Of a stretch of DNA of 64,000 bases, positions 16,920 to 25,293 are shown in pieces; the first letter of the stretch is position 1; each line of letters starts with the position of its first letter. Position numbers and translations under genes: made by a program. The notes beneath the pieces were generated by a model. That model did no database searches. It had not been told where the DNA came from and saw only the letters and a list, made by a program, of their open reading frames with translations. Origin of the DNA: an uncultured Pseudomonadales bacterium (GTDB lineage: Bacteria; Pseudomonadota; Gammaproteobacteria; Pseudomonadales; Azotimanducaceae); contig OY282460.1 of assembly GCA_958296295.1 (NCBI GenBank), forward strand, positions 4,138,291 through 4,202,290, written 5' to 3'.

Positions 16920-18590
16920 ATGACGCGAACCGGCAGGCGGCGCGGTTTCGCGCGATGTTTCGCCGCCGGGTCCGCCCTTGCCCTGACGGCTTGTTCGGCC
17001 GACGCCCCGTGGTTCAGCGAGGAAGCCAAGGAACGGGGCATCGACTTCGAGCACCGTTCGGGTTTCGACGGCCGGCCCATGTTGCCGGAGATGATGGGCG
17101 GCGGCGTGGCGCTTGCCGACCTCGATGGCGATGCGGACCTGGACTTGTATCTGGTGCAGAGCGGTCGTGTGGACGCGCCGGTCACCGAAAATCCACCGAA
17201 CCGGCTCTACTTGAACCGCGGCGACGGCCGGTTCGACCCGGTCCCCGACAACGGCGGCGCCGGAGACCGCGGCTACGGCATGGGCGTCGCGGCCGGCGAC
17301 TACGACAACGACGGCGATGTCGACCTGTATGTGACGAACTACGGCCCGAACGCGCTCTTGCGCAACGACGGCACCGCGCGTTTCACGGACGTGACCGCGG
17401 CGGCAGGCGTCGGCGATTCGAGCTGGGGGACCGCGGCGGCGTTTCTCGACCTCGACGTGGACGGCCATCTGGATCTGATGGTCGTGAACTACCTGCACTG
17501 GACGCCGAGCATCGAGCGGGATTGCTACGAGAGGGCCTTCTTTCCCACCTACTGCGGGCCGACCGTGTACGACGCGCCGGCCATGGACCGGTTGTACCGC
17601 AACAACGGCGACGGCACTTTCCGAGACATCACTTTGGACGCCGGCCTCAACGCGGCATTCGGCAACGGCCTCGGCTTGGTGGGCGCGGATTTCGACAACG
17701 ACGGGCTGACCGACCTCTTCGTCGCCAACGACACCACCACGAACCAGCTCTGGCTGAATCGCGGCGGGCTGCGCTTCGACAACGAGGCGCTGTTGTGGGG
17801 CGCGGCGATGGACGATCACGGCATCGCCAAGGCCGGCATGGGCGTTGCCGCGGCCGACGTGGACGACGACGGCGACACCGATCTCCTGGTGGTGAATCTG
17901 GAACGACAGACGGATTCGTTCTTCCGCAACGAGGGCGCGTACTTCGTCGACGCGACGCACCTCGTCGGACTGGATGTCGCCAGCCGCCGCTACACGCGCT
18001 TTGGCGTGGTGCTGGCGGACTTCGACAACGACGGCCGCTTGGACCTGTTTCACGCCAACGGCAACGTGCAGATCTCGTCACCGTCCGAGGGCGACGGCTA
18101 CGCCCAGCCGAACGCGCTGTTCCGCGGCGTGATCGAAGACGGCAGCGTCCGTTTCCGCGAAGTGGCGCCCGAGGGTGGAGTGGATGCGCCGCTGGTCCAC
18201 ACCAGCCGCGGTCTCGCCGTCGGCGACGTGAACGGCGACGGTGGTTTGGACCTGGTGGTGACGAACCGCGACGCGGCGCCGTATTTGCTGATGAACCGTG
18301 TTCGCCGCGGCAACCACGTTGTGTTCCGCGTCGAATCCAGCGACGGCCGTCGCGACATGCATGCCGCGACCGCCCGCGCAACCGTCGGCGGCTTGCGCAT
18401 GAGCCGCGAAGTGCAGCCGTCAGCGAGCTACTTGGCGGCCAGCGACCCCCGCGTACACTTCGGTTTGGGCGAAAGCGTGGTGGTGCGCGATGTGGTGGTG
18501 CGCTGGCCCGGCGGCCACGCGGAGGCCTTCGGCGACTTCCCGGCCGGCGTTCACACTTTGCGCCAAGGCGAAGGGCGCGGCCGGCCGTGA
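16920..18590 (+). CDS. FG-GAP/VCBS beta-propeller lipoprotein with UnbV domain (2)
   Basis: A 556-residue lipoprotein. A signal peptide ends in the lipobox LTAC (Cys25). Seven FG-GAP loops are visible (DLDGDADLDLYL, DYDNDGDVDLYV, DLDVDGHLDLMV, DFDNDGLTDLFV, DVDDDGDTDLLV, DFDNDGRLDLFH, DVNGDGGLDLVV), followed by an ASPIC/UnbV domain with HFGLGESVVVRDVVVRWPGG. A Cys pair in the third blade (RDCYERAFFPTYCGP) is typical of this family. It is a paralogue of the preceding gene, 46 bases downstream of it. ATG 16920 was chosen because it directly precedes the signal peptide; TTG 16884 is in frame. The stop overlaps a GTG of the TPR gene (GTGA, 18587-18590). The function of such propellers is not established; protein or glycan binding at the cell surface is likely. 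Confidence 0.88.
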   Translation: MTRTGRRRGFARCFAAGSALALTACSADAPWFSEEAKERGIDFEHRSGFDGRPMLPEMMGGGVALADLDGDADLDLYLVQSGRVDAPVTENPPNRLYLNRGDGRFDPVPDNGGAGDRGYGMGVAAGDYDNDGDVDLYVTNYGPNALLRNDGTARFTDVTAAAGVGDSSWGTAAAFLDLDVDGHLDLMVVNYLHWTPSIERDCYERAFFPTYCGPTVYDAPAMDRLYRNNGDGTFRDITLDAGLNAAFGNGLGLVGADFDNDGLTDLFVANDTTTNQLWLNRGGLRFDNEALLWGAAMDDHGIAKAGMGVAAADVDDDGDTDLLVVNLERQTDSFFRNEGAYFVDATHLVGLDVASRRYTRFGVVLADFDNDGRLDLFHANGNVQISSPSEGDGYAQPNALFRGVIEDGSVRFREVAPEGGVDAPLVHTSRGLAVGDVNGDGGLDLVVTNRDAAPYLLMNRVRRGNHVVFRVESSDGRRDMHAATARATVGGLRMSREVQPSASYLAASDPRVHFGLGESVVVRDVVVRWPGGHAEAFGDFPAGVHTLRQGEGRGRP

Positions 18591-18766
18591 CGCCAAAGGG
18601 CAAGCGGTTGGCGGCGTTTTCCGTCCGGCCGCGCCGGGACGTCCCAAGGGAACAGCCAACCCACGCGGCCGCGCCGGCGCTGCCGGCGACCAAGTCGTGG
18701 AACAGGCCGCCGAGGGCGGGTTCGCTTCCCGCCGCCGAGAACCCGTCGGGCGATCCGAACCCGCGC

Positions 18767-20236
18767 GTGCCCGGCGAAGCCGAACGCCGGTCGCGCCGGC
18801 GAAAGATCGACATTCGCGTCTTTGTTTTGGGCGCCGCTTTCGCCGTGTGCCTGGCTGCTTGCGGCGACGCGCCGCGGCCGACAAGCGCCGTCGGCGAGCC
18901 GCCGATGGCCGGCATGGATTCGCCGGACGAGGAGTTGCGCCACTACTTGAACGAACTGACGCAAAGCATCCGCGCCTTGCCCGCTTCCGGCCTGCCCCGC
19001 GGTCGGCTCGGCATGGCCTTCGAGGCCAACGGCTTCTTGGCACCAGCCCTCGCCAGCTACGACCAAGCCGCCATGCTTGCCCCGGAGGACTTCCGCTGGC
19101 CCTACTTCGGCGCCCTGCTGGCGGGACGCGAAGGCCGCTTCCAAGAGGCGCTGGACAGGTTGGAGTCCGCGCTCGCCATAGATGCCGATTACGCGCCGGC
19201 TTGGCTCTGGCGCGGCGATTGGCTGTTGCAGCTCGGCCGTTCCGAGGCGGCGCGGAACGCCTTTCGACAAGCCGAGACGTTGGGCGCCGAAACGCAGGCC
19301 GCATTCGGCTTGGCGTTGGTGGACATCGCCAAGGAGCGATTCGCGGATGCCGTCGCGCGGCTTGAACCACTCGCTGCCGAATCACGCAGCGCGCGGATTC
19401 AACGGGCGCTCGGGCAGGCGCATCGCGCGCTCGGCGACGTGAAGGCCGCCCGCCGCGCCTTGGCGCGCGGCCGTGCGCCGGGGCGCCTCGAATGGGACGA
19501 TCCGCGCCAAGAGCAGAAGATGTCGCACGCGCGCGGCTACGCCAGCTTTGACCACGCCCAAGCGCTGTCGAGCGGCGGCCGCGCCCGACAAGCCATTCCC
19601 ATCTTCGAGCGGCTGCGGCAATGGCACCCTGATGAGCGGTGCGCCGACGACGACAGCCACTTTTTCACCTGCAACCTCCTGAACTCCCTGGGTATCGCCC
19701 ACGCTCGGGCCGGCCGGTTGGCGCCGGCCATCGAAATCGCCCGCCAGGGCCTCGCGCTAAGGCCGGATTTCGCGCCGTTCCACGTCAGTTTGGCGAGCCA
19801 CTACCGCGAGCAGCGGAACTGGGCGCGGGCGCTGCACCACATCGACCGCGCCATCGCCTTGAACCCGGCTTCGGGCCACGCCCACGCGCAACGCGGGCGC
19901 TTGTTGTTCGCCGAAGGGCGGCAAGCGGAAGCCAAGAGCGCTTTCGAGACCGCGCTCGGCTTGGAACCCGAAGCAACCACGACGTTGTTCTATCTCGGCA
20001 CAGTGGAAGCGGCGCTTGAGAACTGGCCCCAGGCCATCGGGCATTTCCAACGCGCGGTGGAGCTCGATCCCGATCTCGCCCTCGGCCACCTCTACCTCGC
20101 ACGGGCGCTGGGCGAGGACAAACGCCTCGACGAAGCCCGCGAGGCGCTGGAAGAAGCACGGGCGTTCGGCGTCCCCGCGGCGGAGATCAACGCCACCAAC
20201 AGGCGTTTACGCGAGTTGGCGTCGAGCGTTCCTTAG
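18767..20236 (+). CDS. TPR-repeat lipoprotein
   Basis: A protein made of tetratricopeptide repeats behind a lipoprotein signal (IRVFVLGAAFAVCLAAC, lipobox LAAC). Repeat helices include GFLAPALASYDQAAMLAPEDF, GRFQEALDRLESALAIDADYAPAW, NWARALHHIDRAIALNPASGHAHAQRG, GRQAEAKSAFETALGLEPE and NWPQAIGHFQRAVELDPDLALGH. Two starts are possible: GTG 18767, which puts the signal peptide at the N-terminus, and GTG 18587, which overlaps the stop of the propeller gene by four bases but adds 60 residues of Pro/Arg-rich sequence in front of the signal. The lipoprotein argument favours 18767; the overlap favours 18587. Same direction as the two propeller genes and the receptor, so probably co-transcribed; it may scaffold them. 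No enzymatic domain is visible. Confidence 0.82.
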   Translation: MPGEAERRSRRRKIDIRVFVLGAAFAVCLAACGDAPRPTSAVGEPPMAGMDSPDEELRHYLNELTQSIRALPASGLPRGRLGMAFEANGFLAPALASYDQAAMLAPEDFRWPYFGALLAGREGRFQEALDRLESALAIDADYAPAWLWRGDWLLQLGRSEAARNAFRQAETLGAETQAAFGLALVDIAKERFADAVARLEPLAAESRSARIQRALGQAHRALGDVKAARRALARGRAPGRLEWDDPRQEQKMSHARGYASFDHAQALSSGGRARQAIPIFERLRQWHPDERCADDDSHFFTCNLLNSLGIAHARAGRLAPAIEIARQGLALRPDFAPFHVSLASHYREQRNWARALHHIDRAIALNPASGHAHAQRGRLLFAEGRQAEAKSAFETALGLEPEATTTLFYLGTVEAALENWPQAIGHFQRAVELDPDLALGHLYLARALGEDKRLDEAREALEEARAFGVPAAEINATNRRLRELASSVP

Positions 20237-20254
20237 CCCCTTTGAGTTGGCTTC

Positions 20255-21766
20255 CTACTTGCTCGGCGCGACGGCGCGGCGGCGGTCGCGATCGAAAAAT
20301 CCGCCAGCGGTCACGAGTTCGTCCGTCAATCCGCGGTCGTCGTGCGTCATCCGCCAAGACAACAATTTTCCGGCGGCATCCGCGACATCCCGGCGGCGGC
20401 CAACCTCCCGGGCCAGATCGGCCAGTTCCTGCGGATCTTCGTTCAGATCGAAGTAAAGCGGCGGCAAAACGCCTTCGCCACCGAAGTGAACGTACTTGAA
20501 ATCCTCGCCGCGCAAGACATTCAGTTTGCAGTTTCGTGGCGACAATCCGAATGTTTCCGGCGCCGCGCTGCGGCTGAAATCGAATTCCCAATGGGCCTCC
20601 CGGCGCCAATCCGCGTCGGGCTTTCCATTCTCCGTCGCCGGCAGCAAGGACTTCCCGTCGCATTGCGCGGGCGTGTCGAGGCCAAGCCAATCCAGCATCG
20701 TCGGCATGATGTCCACGCTCTCCGTGAAGGCGCGTTGGCGCGTGCCGCGATGGGCGTCCGCCGCGGCGGACGGGTTGAAGACGATCAACGGCACCGCGAA
20801 GGACTGATCGAAATAACCGAGCTTGCCGACGAGCCAGTGGTCGCCCATCTGTTCGCCGTGATCGGACGTGAAGATGATCAACGTGTCGTCCCAAGCGCCG
20901 GAGTTTCGCAGCGCCTCGAACAGGCGGCCCAAGTTGTGATCCACCTCCGTCATCAAGCCGAAGTAGCTCGCCTGCCAGCGGCGCAACACCGTGTCGTCCA
21001 TCGGCGCCTTGCCGTGTCTTTGACCAAGGGCGAAGGCCATGTACGGATGCCGCGCGGCTTCGTCGTCCGGGGTCGGCGCCCGCGCGAGCGGCGGCAAATC
21101 GCCGGGCGGATACATGCTGTTGTACGGCGCCGGCGCGGTCCACGGAGGATGAGGCCTCAGCAGCGAAAGATGCACGCACCAGCCGGCGCGGTCTTTGATG
21201 TGGTCCAGCACCTGATCGACCAAGAACCAAGTGTCGTGGAGCTCGGCCGGCACGGCCAAGGGAGGAACGGGGTCATCGGCGGCGCCGGCGGTGCCCGTGT
21301 ACAGTTCGATGGCCTTCTCCGGCACGGCGTAGCCTTTCGCCGCCAGCCACGCCACCCACGAATCCGGCGCCCAGAACGACTTGCCGAGGAGCGTGACCGG
21401 ATCGAGGCCGGGCAGCACGCCGTCCCAAACCTCCTCGTCCGCGGCGCTACGCGGGGCCCGGGTCGTGTCCGTGTAGCCGAACAGCGCCGGCCGGTACCCC
21501 GCCCGGCGGGCCTCGAGGGCCCAGTTCGTGTGCCGCTCGTCCAGCGGCGTGCCGTTGGCGACCACGCGGTGGTTCTGCTGATACATGCCGGTGTGGATGC
21601 TGGCCCGCGACGGGCCGCACGGGGCGGTGTTGGCGAAATGCCGGGCGAACAACGTGCCTTGGGCGGCCAGGGCGTCCAAATGCGGGGTGCGCACCAAGTG
21701 GCCAAGCGCCGAAAGGCATTCGCCCCGCCATTGGTCGGCGGTGATGAAAAGCAGATTCTTGGTCAC
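20255..21766 (-). CDS. sulfatase-superfamily hydrolase, phosphonate monoester hydrolase-like
   Basis: A 503-residue alkaline-phosphatase-superfamily enzyme. LLFITADQWRGE carries the N-terminal metal Asp; TAPCGPSRASIHTG is the sulfatase signature in which the Cys of CxPxR is converted to formylglycine; IIFTSDHGEQMGDH carries the second metal Asp-His pair. The text MYQQNHRVVANGTPLDERH, LMTEVDHNLGRLF, YFDLNEDPQELADLA and SWRMTHDDRGLT closely follows phosphonate monoester hydrolase of Burkholderia caryophylli as I remember it, so phosphonate or phosphate diester cleavage is more likely than a carbohydrate sulfatase, though these enzymes are promiscuous. No signal peptide, so cytoplasmic. GTG 21766 has GAGAGG upstream. 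Convergent with the TPR gene, 18 bases apart; divergent from the SDR gene. A formylglycine-generating or anaerobic maturase gene is not in the window. Confidence 0.85.
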   Translation of the reverse strand: MTKNLLFITADQWRGECLSALGHLVRTPHLDALAAQGTLFARHFANTAPCGPSRASIHTGMYQQNHRVVANGTPLDERHTNWALEARRAGYRPALFGYTDTTRAPRSAADEEVWDGVLPGLDPVTLLGKSFWAPDSWVAWLAAKGYAVPEKAIELYTGTAGAADDPVPPLAVPAELHDTWFLVDQVLDHIKDRAGWCVHLSLLRPHPPWTAPAPYNSMYPPGDLPPLARAPTPDDEAARHPYMAFALGQRHGKAPMDDTVLRRWQASYFGLMTEVDHNLGRLFEALRNSGAWDDTLIIFTSDHGEQMGDHWLVGKLGYFDQSFAVPLIVFNPSAAADAHRGTRQRAFTESVDIMPTMLDWLGLDTPAQCDGKSLLPATENGKPDADWRREAHWEFDFSRSAAPETFGLSPRNCKLNVLRGEDFKYVHFGGEGVLPPLYFDLNEDPQELADLAREVGRRRDVADAAGKLLSWRMTHDDRGLTDELVTAGGFFDRDRRRAVAPSK

Positions 21767-22061
21767 GAACGAACCTCTCGGGTCGGCGGCGCAGTCACAA
21801 AAAGGAACGGCTCAAACGCGCGCCGAACGGAACTCCGCGCCAACGGCGGTTTCTCGAATGTGTCGTCCTCGGCGGTCGGCGAGCGCAGTCTAGCCTAGTG
21901 GCGCGGATCCGGCGTTGCGACTATGCCCAATCTGATCAACGCAAGCTGCAACAACGATCCCGACGGTTGCGGAATTGGGGGAACTGCAAGCGTGGTCGCC
22001 ACATCCGTTGAGGCGATAATGCGAGCGGGTGGTTGCCCTAGGGAATGGGCTGGAGGAGCAA

Positions 22062-22835
22062 ATGGCTGCCGATTTGCGGGACAAAACGGCCATCGTCACC
22101 GGCGGCGCCGGCGGCATCGGCACGAGCATTTCCGTCAACTTCGCCGGCGCCGGGGCGAAAGTCGTGCTGGCCAGCCGCAACCAGGAACGCTTGGACGCTC
22201 TCGCCGAACGTATCGCCGGCATGGGCGGCGAAGCGCTCGCGGTGGCGACGGACATCACGGTTCCCGACAGCGTGGAGGCGCTCATGGCGCGCACCGTGGA
22301 ACGCTTCGGGCGCATTGACGTGCTGGTGAACAACGCTGGCGGCGGCAGTCGAATGCGCGCGCCGGAACAGACGCCCTACGAGGAGTGGGTGCGCCTGGTG
22401 GATTTCAACCTCACCGGCACTTTCCTCTGCTGCATCGCGGCCGGCAAGCGAATGATCGAGCAAAGCCGCGGCAACATCATCAACATCGCCTCGACCGCCG
22501 GAACCAAGGGCAATCCCTACATGCTGCACTATTCGGCGGCGAAAGCCGGCGTGATCAGCCTCACCAACAATTTGGCGTTCGGTTGGGCGCGGCACAACAT
22601 CAACGTCAACTGCATCGCTCCCGGGCTAATCGCCACCGAAGCGATGAAACGCCACGGCGCCATTCCGGCCGCCACCTCGGAAGACGGCTCGCCAGTGCCG
22701 CCGCTGGAGTTGCCGCCCGGCCCCGAGGATGTGGCCAATCTCGCCCGCTATTTGGCGTCCGACGCGGCCTCGGCCATCACCGGCGAACTGATCCCGGTGC
22801 GGGCGTGGTTCAAGTCGGATCGGTTCTGGCAATAG
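22062..22835 (+). CDS. SDR-family oxidoreductase
   Basis: A 257-residue short-chain dehydrogenase/reductase. The Rossmann motif is TGGAGGIGTS (residues 13-22), NNAGG is the structural motif, Ser of NIASTAG and Tyr/Lys of YSAAK form the catalytic set, and the substrate end reads NCIAPGLIATEAM. Length and motifs are those of FabG-like classical SDRs; the real substrate cannot be told. ATG 22062 has GGAGGA (22052-22057) as ribosome binding site. It lies 25 bases before the first ABC exporter gene on the same strand, so probably in one transcript. The C-terminus (VRAWFKSDRFWQ) is somewhat unlike the usual VDGG ending of FabG-type SDRs. Confidence 0.88.
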   Translation: MAADLRDKTAIVTGGAGGIGTSISVNFAGAGAKVVLASRNQERLDALAERIAGMGGEALAVATDITVPDSVEALMARTVERFGRIDVLVNNAGGGSRMRAPEQTPYEEWVRLVDFNLTGTFLCCIAAGKRMIEQSRGNIINIASTAGTKGNPYMLHYSAAKAGVISLTNNLAFGWARHNINVNCIAPGLIATEAMKRHGAIPAATSEDGSPVPPLELPPGPEDVANLARYLASDAASAITGELIPVRAWFKSDRFWQ

Positions 22836-22860
22836 CATCGGGCGACCGCCGGCCGCCACC

Positions 22861-25293
22861 ATGAGCGACATCGCTCTGGACGACCGCGAGGGGTCGAGCG
22901 ATCGCGAGCGAAAACGCGCCCTGCCAATTTGGGGCGCGGCGCCTATTCCACCGGAGCGGGATCGCGATCTCGCCTCCGACAGCCAGGATCTCGGCAGCGT
23001 GGTGCGCATCTTTCTGCGCACCTGGCCTTTCATCGCGCCCTTGGTATTCGGCTATTGGCGTTCGAGCCGCAGCGTGCGCTGGCCGTTCGCGACGGCGCTC
23101 GAGACATCGTGGACCGCCCACTACACGCCGTTGGTCGCAACCGTGGCCGCGGCCTTGGGGCCGTTGTCCGGGTGGCTTCCCGTCGGCTTGGACTGGCAGC
23201 ACGACTTGCTGTTCTGGTGCGTGGCCGCGATGGCGCTCCTCTCGTGGGGTCTCGTCTTCCTGACCGGCCGGCTTTTCGCTGCGGCCGCGACGGCCATCGT
23301 GTTGATCGGCGTGGTGGCCAACTTGTTCGCCACGCTGGTGGTGCCGGGATGGCAGGACAACGTGATCGTGGGTTTGGTTTCCTTCGCGTGCCTTGCGCTC
23401 TGGATTCTCCAATACCGCGTCGCCGACGGCCGCTTGCATGCGCGTGCGCGGCTCGGCTGCCACATCGTCTACTACTACATTCTGGTGGGCGTGGAAATGC
23501 TGCTCGGCGTTATCGCCGGACTGTTCACGGTGGATCTGCTGAACCAGTCCATCCTGCAAGCGGAACCGCTGACGCCAATCCTTGCGGACTTCATCGGCCG
23601 TTCGGAAATGGCCGGCGACGGCGAGCCGCTCACCATGGCCGCGCGCCGAGAATTGCAGTTGGTCTATGTGATCTTCATCGTCGCCATCGGGTTCGCCACT
23701 TTTCCGATCGGCGTCGTGCTGCCTTACTACAACATGTGGATCATGCAGCGCATCAACCAAGATCTGCGCCTGGCGCTGGTTGAACGCTGGCATCAGCTTT
23801 CTCTGCGCTACCACGGCGACCACCGCGTTGGCGATTCCGTCTACCGCATCTACCAGGACAGCGCCCAAGTGACCGCCATTGTCGGCATGTTGATCACGGT
23901 GGCCACGCAGGTTACGCGGTACACCGTGACGATCCTGTTCGTCACCGCAATGCATCCGGCTTTGGGATTGATGGGTGTCACCATCGCCGTGCTCGCGGTG
24001 CTTTGGGCGCGTTGGTTCTCGCCACGCCTTCGCGTGCGTTCGCTGGTGGCGCGGGAGACCAATTCCGATCTCACTTCGCGCGTGCAGGAAGCGCTCGGAG
24101 CGATCCGCGTCGTCAAGGCGCACGGCGCGGAGACGCGCGAACAACGCCGCTTCGAGGGCGATTCCGTGGTCGCTTTCAATGCCGCCCATCGAGTGCGATC
24201 ACTGGTGGCGGTGGCCGGCATCATCATGTTCACCGCGGCGGCGGTGGTGTTGCTCGGCGCCGAGTTTCTCATCGCGCTCTGGGCCAGTTCCAACCGCGAG
24301 ACCTTCTCGGCGGTGCTGATCGGCCTCGTTGGCCTCAGCTTCACGCAGTGGAATCTCGCCGCGTTCCAGTGGACGCGGTCCGAATTGCTCCAATCGAGCG
24401 TTCAGGTGCGTGGCGTCATCCGCCAGTGGACAACCGCCCAAGACATGGCGATGGGTCTCGGCCGAGTGTTCGACATCTTGGACATCGAACCGGATGTCAA
24501 GAACGCGCCGGACGCGCGGCCGATGCCCCCGTTCGAGCGCGAAGTGTGTTTCGACCGTGTGCGTTTCGGTTACACGCCCGATCGACCGGTGCTGCGGGAC
24601 GTGAGTTTCGTGGCCAAGGCGGGAACCGTAACCGCCATTGTGGGGCCCACCGGCTCTGGCAAAAGCACGTTGATGTGCCTGCTCACGCGCCTTTTCGACC
24701 CCGATGGCGGACGTGTCCTCATCGACGATGCGGACATGCGGCAATTGGACGTGGAGAGCCTGCGCGCCAACGTCGCAATCGCATTGCAGCAAAACGTGCT
24801 GTTCGCGATGAGCGTGCGCGACAACATTCGTTACGTCGTGCCCGAGGCGTCCGGCGAAGCCGTGGAACGCGCCGCGGCGGTGGCGTGCTTCGACGAAGTG
24901 ATCGACGAATTGCCAGCCGGCCTCGACACGATGCTAGGCGACCGCGGCGGCCGTCTCTCCACCGGGCAGCGCCAGCGCCTCACGATCGCCCGCGCCGTGG
25001 CGAAGGACGCGCCGATCCTGATCCTCGACGAACCCACCGCGGCGTTGGACGCGGCTACCGAACACCGCGTGCTCGAACGGCTGGCCGCTTGGGGCGCGGG
25101 CCGCGCCGTGTTTCTCATCACCCACCGGATTTCAACTATTCGGCAAGCGGATCGAATCCTGTATCTGGAAGAAGGCCGGATCGTCGAACAAGGCACCCAC
25201 GACGAACTGATGGCCCGCGCCGACGGACGCTACCGGCGATTCGTGGAACTGGACGCGGGAGCGTTCGACCAAGCCGCAGGCGGGGCGCAATGA
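22861..25293 (+). CDS. ABC half-exporter (TMD-NBD) with extended N-terminal membrane region
   Basis: An 810-residue inner-membrane ABC exporter subunit, long for the family (about 580-620). Residues 1-45 are charged. Extra hydrophobic segments then occur (about residues 55-200: HDLLFWCVAAMALLSWGLVFL, AAATAIVLIGVVANLFATLVV, NVIVGLVSFACLALWI) before the usual six-helix ABC transmembrane domain. The NBD is complete: Walker A GPTGSGKST, Q-loop ALQQNVLF, signature LSTGQRQRL, Walker B ILILDEPTAALD, H-loop LITHRIS. The gene is followed by a second half-exporter with an ATGA overlap (25290-25293), so a heterodimer is likely. The substrate is unknown; an SDR gene precedes. Confidence 0.88.
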   Translation: MSDIALDDREGSSDRERKRALPIWGAAPIPPERDRDLASDSQDLGSVVRIFLRTWPFIAPLVFGYWRSSRSVRWPFATALETSWTAHYTPLVATVAAALGPLSGWLPVGLDWQHDLLFWCVAAMALLSWGLVFLTGRLFAAAATAIVLIGVVANLFATLVVPGWQDNVIVGLVSFACLALWILQYRVADGRLHARARLGCHIVYYYILVGVEMLLGVIAGLFTVDLLNQSILQAEPLTPILADFIGRSEMAGDGEPLTMAARRELQLVYVIFIVAIGFATFPIGVVLPYYNMWIMQRINQDLRLALVERWHQLSLRYHGDHRVGDSVYRIYQDSAQVTAIVGMLITVATQVTRYTVTILFVTAMHPALGLMGVTIAVLAVLWARWFSPRLRVRSLVARETNSDLTSRVQEALGAIRVVKAHGAETREQRRFEGDSVVAFNAAHRVRSLVAVAGIIMFTAAAVVLLGAEFLIALWASSNRETFSAVLIGLVGLSFTQWNLAAFQWTRSELLQSSVQVRGVIRQWTTAQDMAMGLGRVFDILDIEPDVKNAPDARPMPPFEREVCFDRVRFGYTPDRPVLRDVSFVAKAGTVTAIVGPTGSGKSTLMCLLTRLFDPDGGRVLIDDADMRQLDVESLRANVAIALQQNVLFAMSVRDNIRYVVPEASGEAVERAAAVACFDEVIDELPAGLDTMLGDRGGRLSTGQRQRLTIARAVAKDAPILILDEPTAALDAATEHRVLERLAAWGAGRAVFLITHRISTIRQADRILYLEEGRIVEQGTHDELMARADGRYRRFVELDAGAFDQAAGGAQ

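Noticed and set aside
22810..24189. Long open frame antisense to the first ABC exporter gene
   Set aside because: It is the mirror of a clear ABC transporter gene in high-GC DNA and has no recognisable motif or start site.
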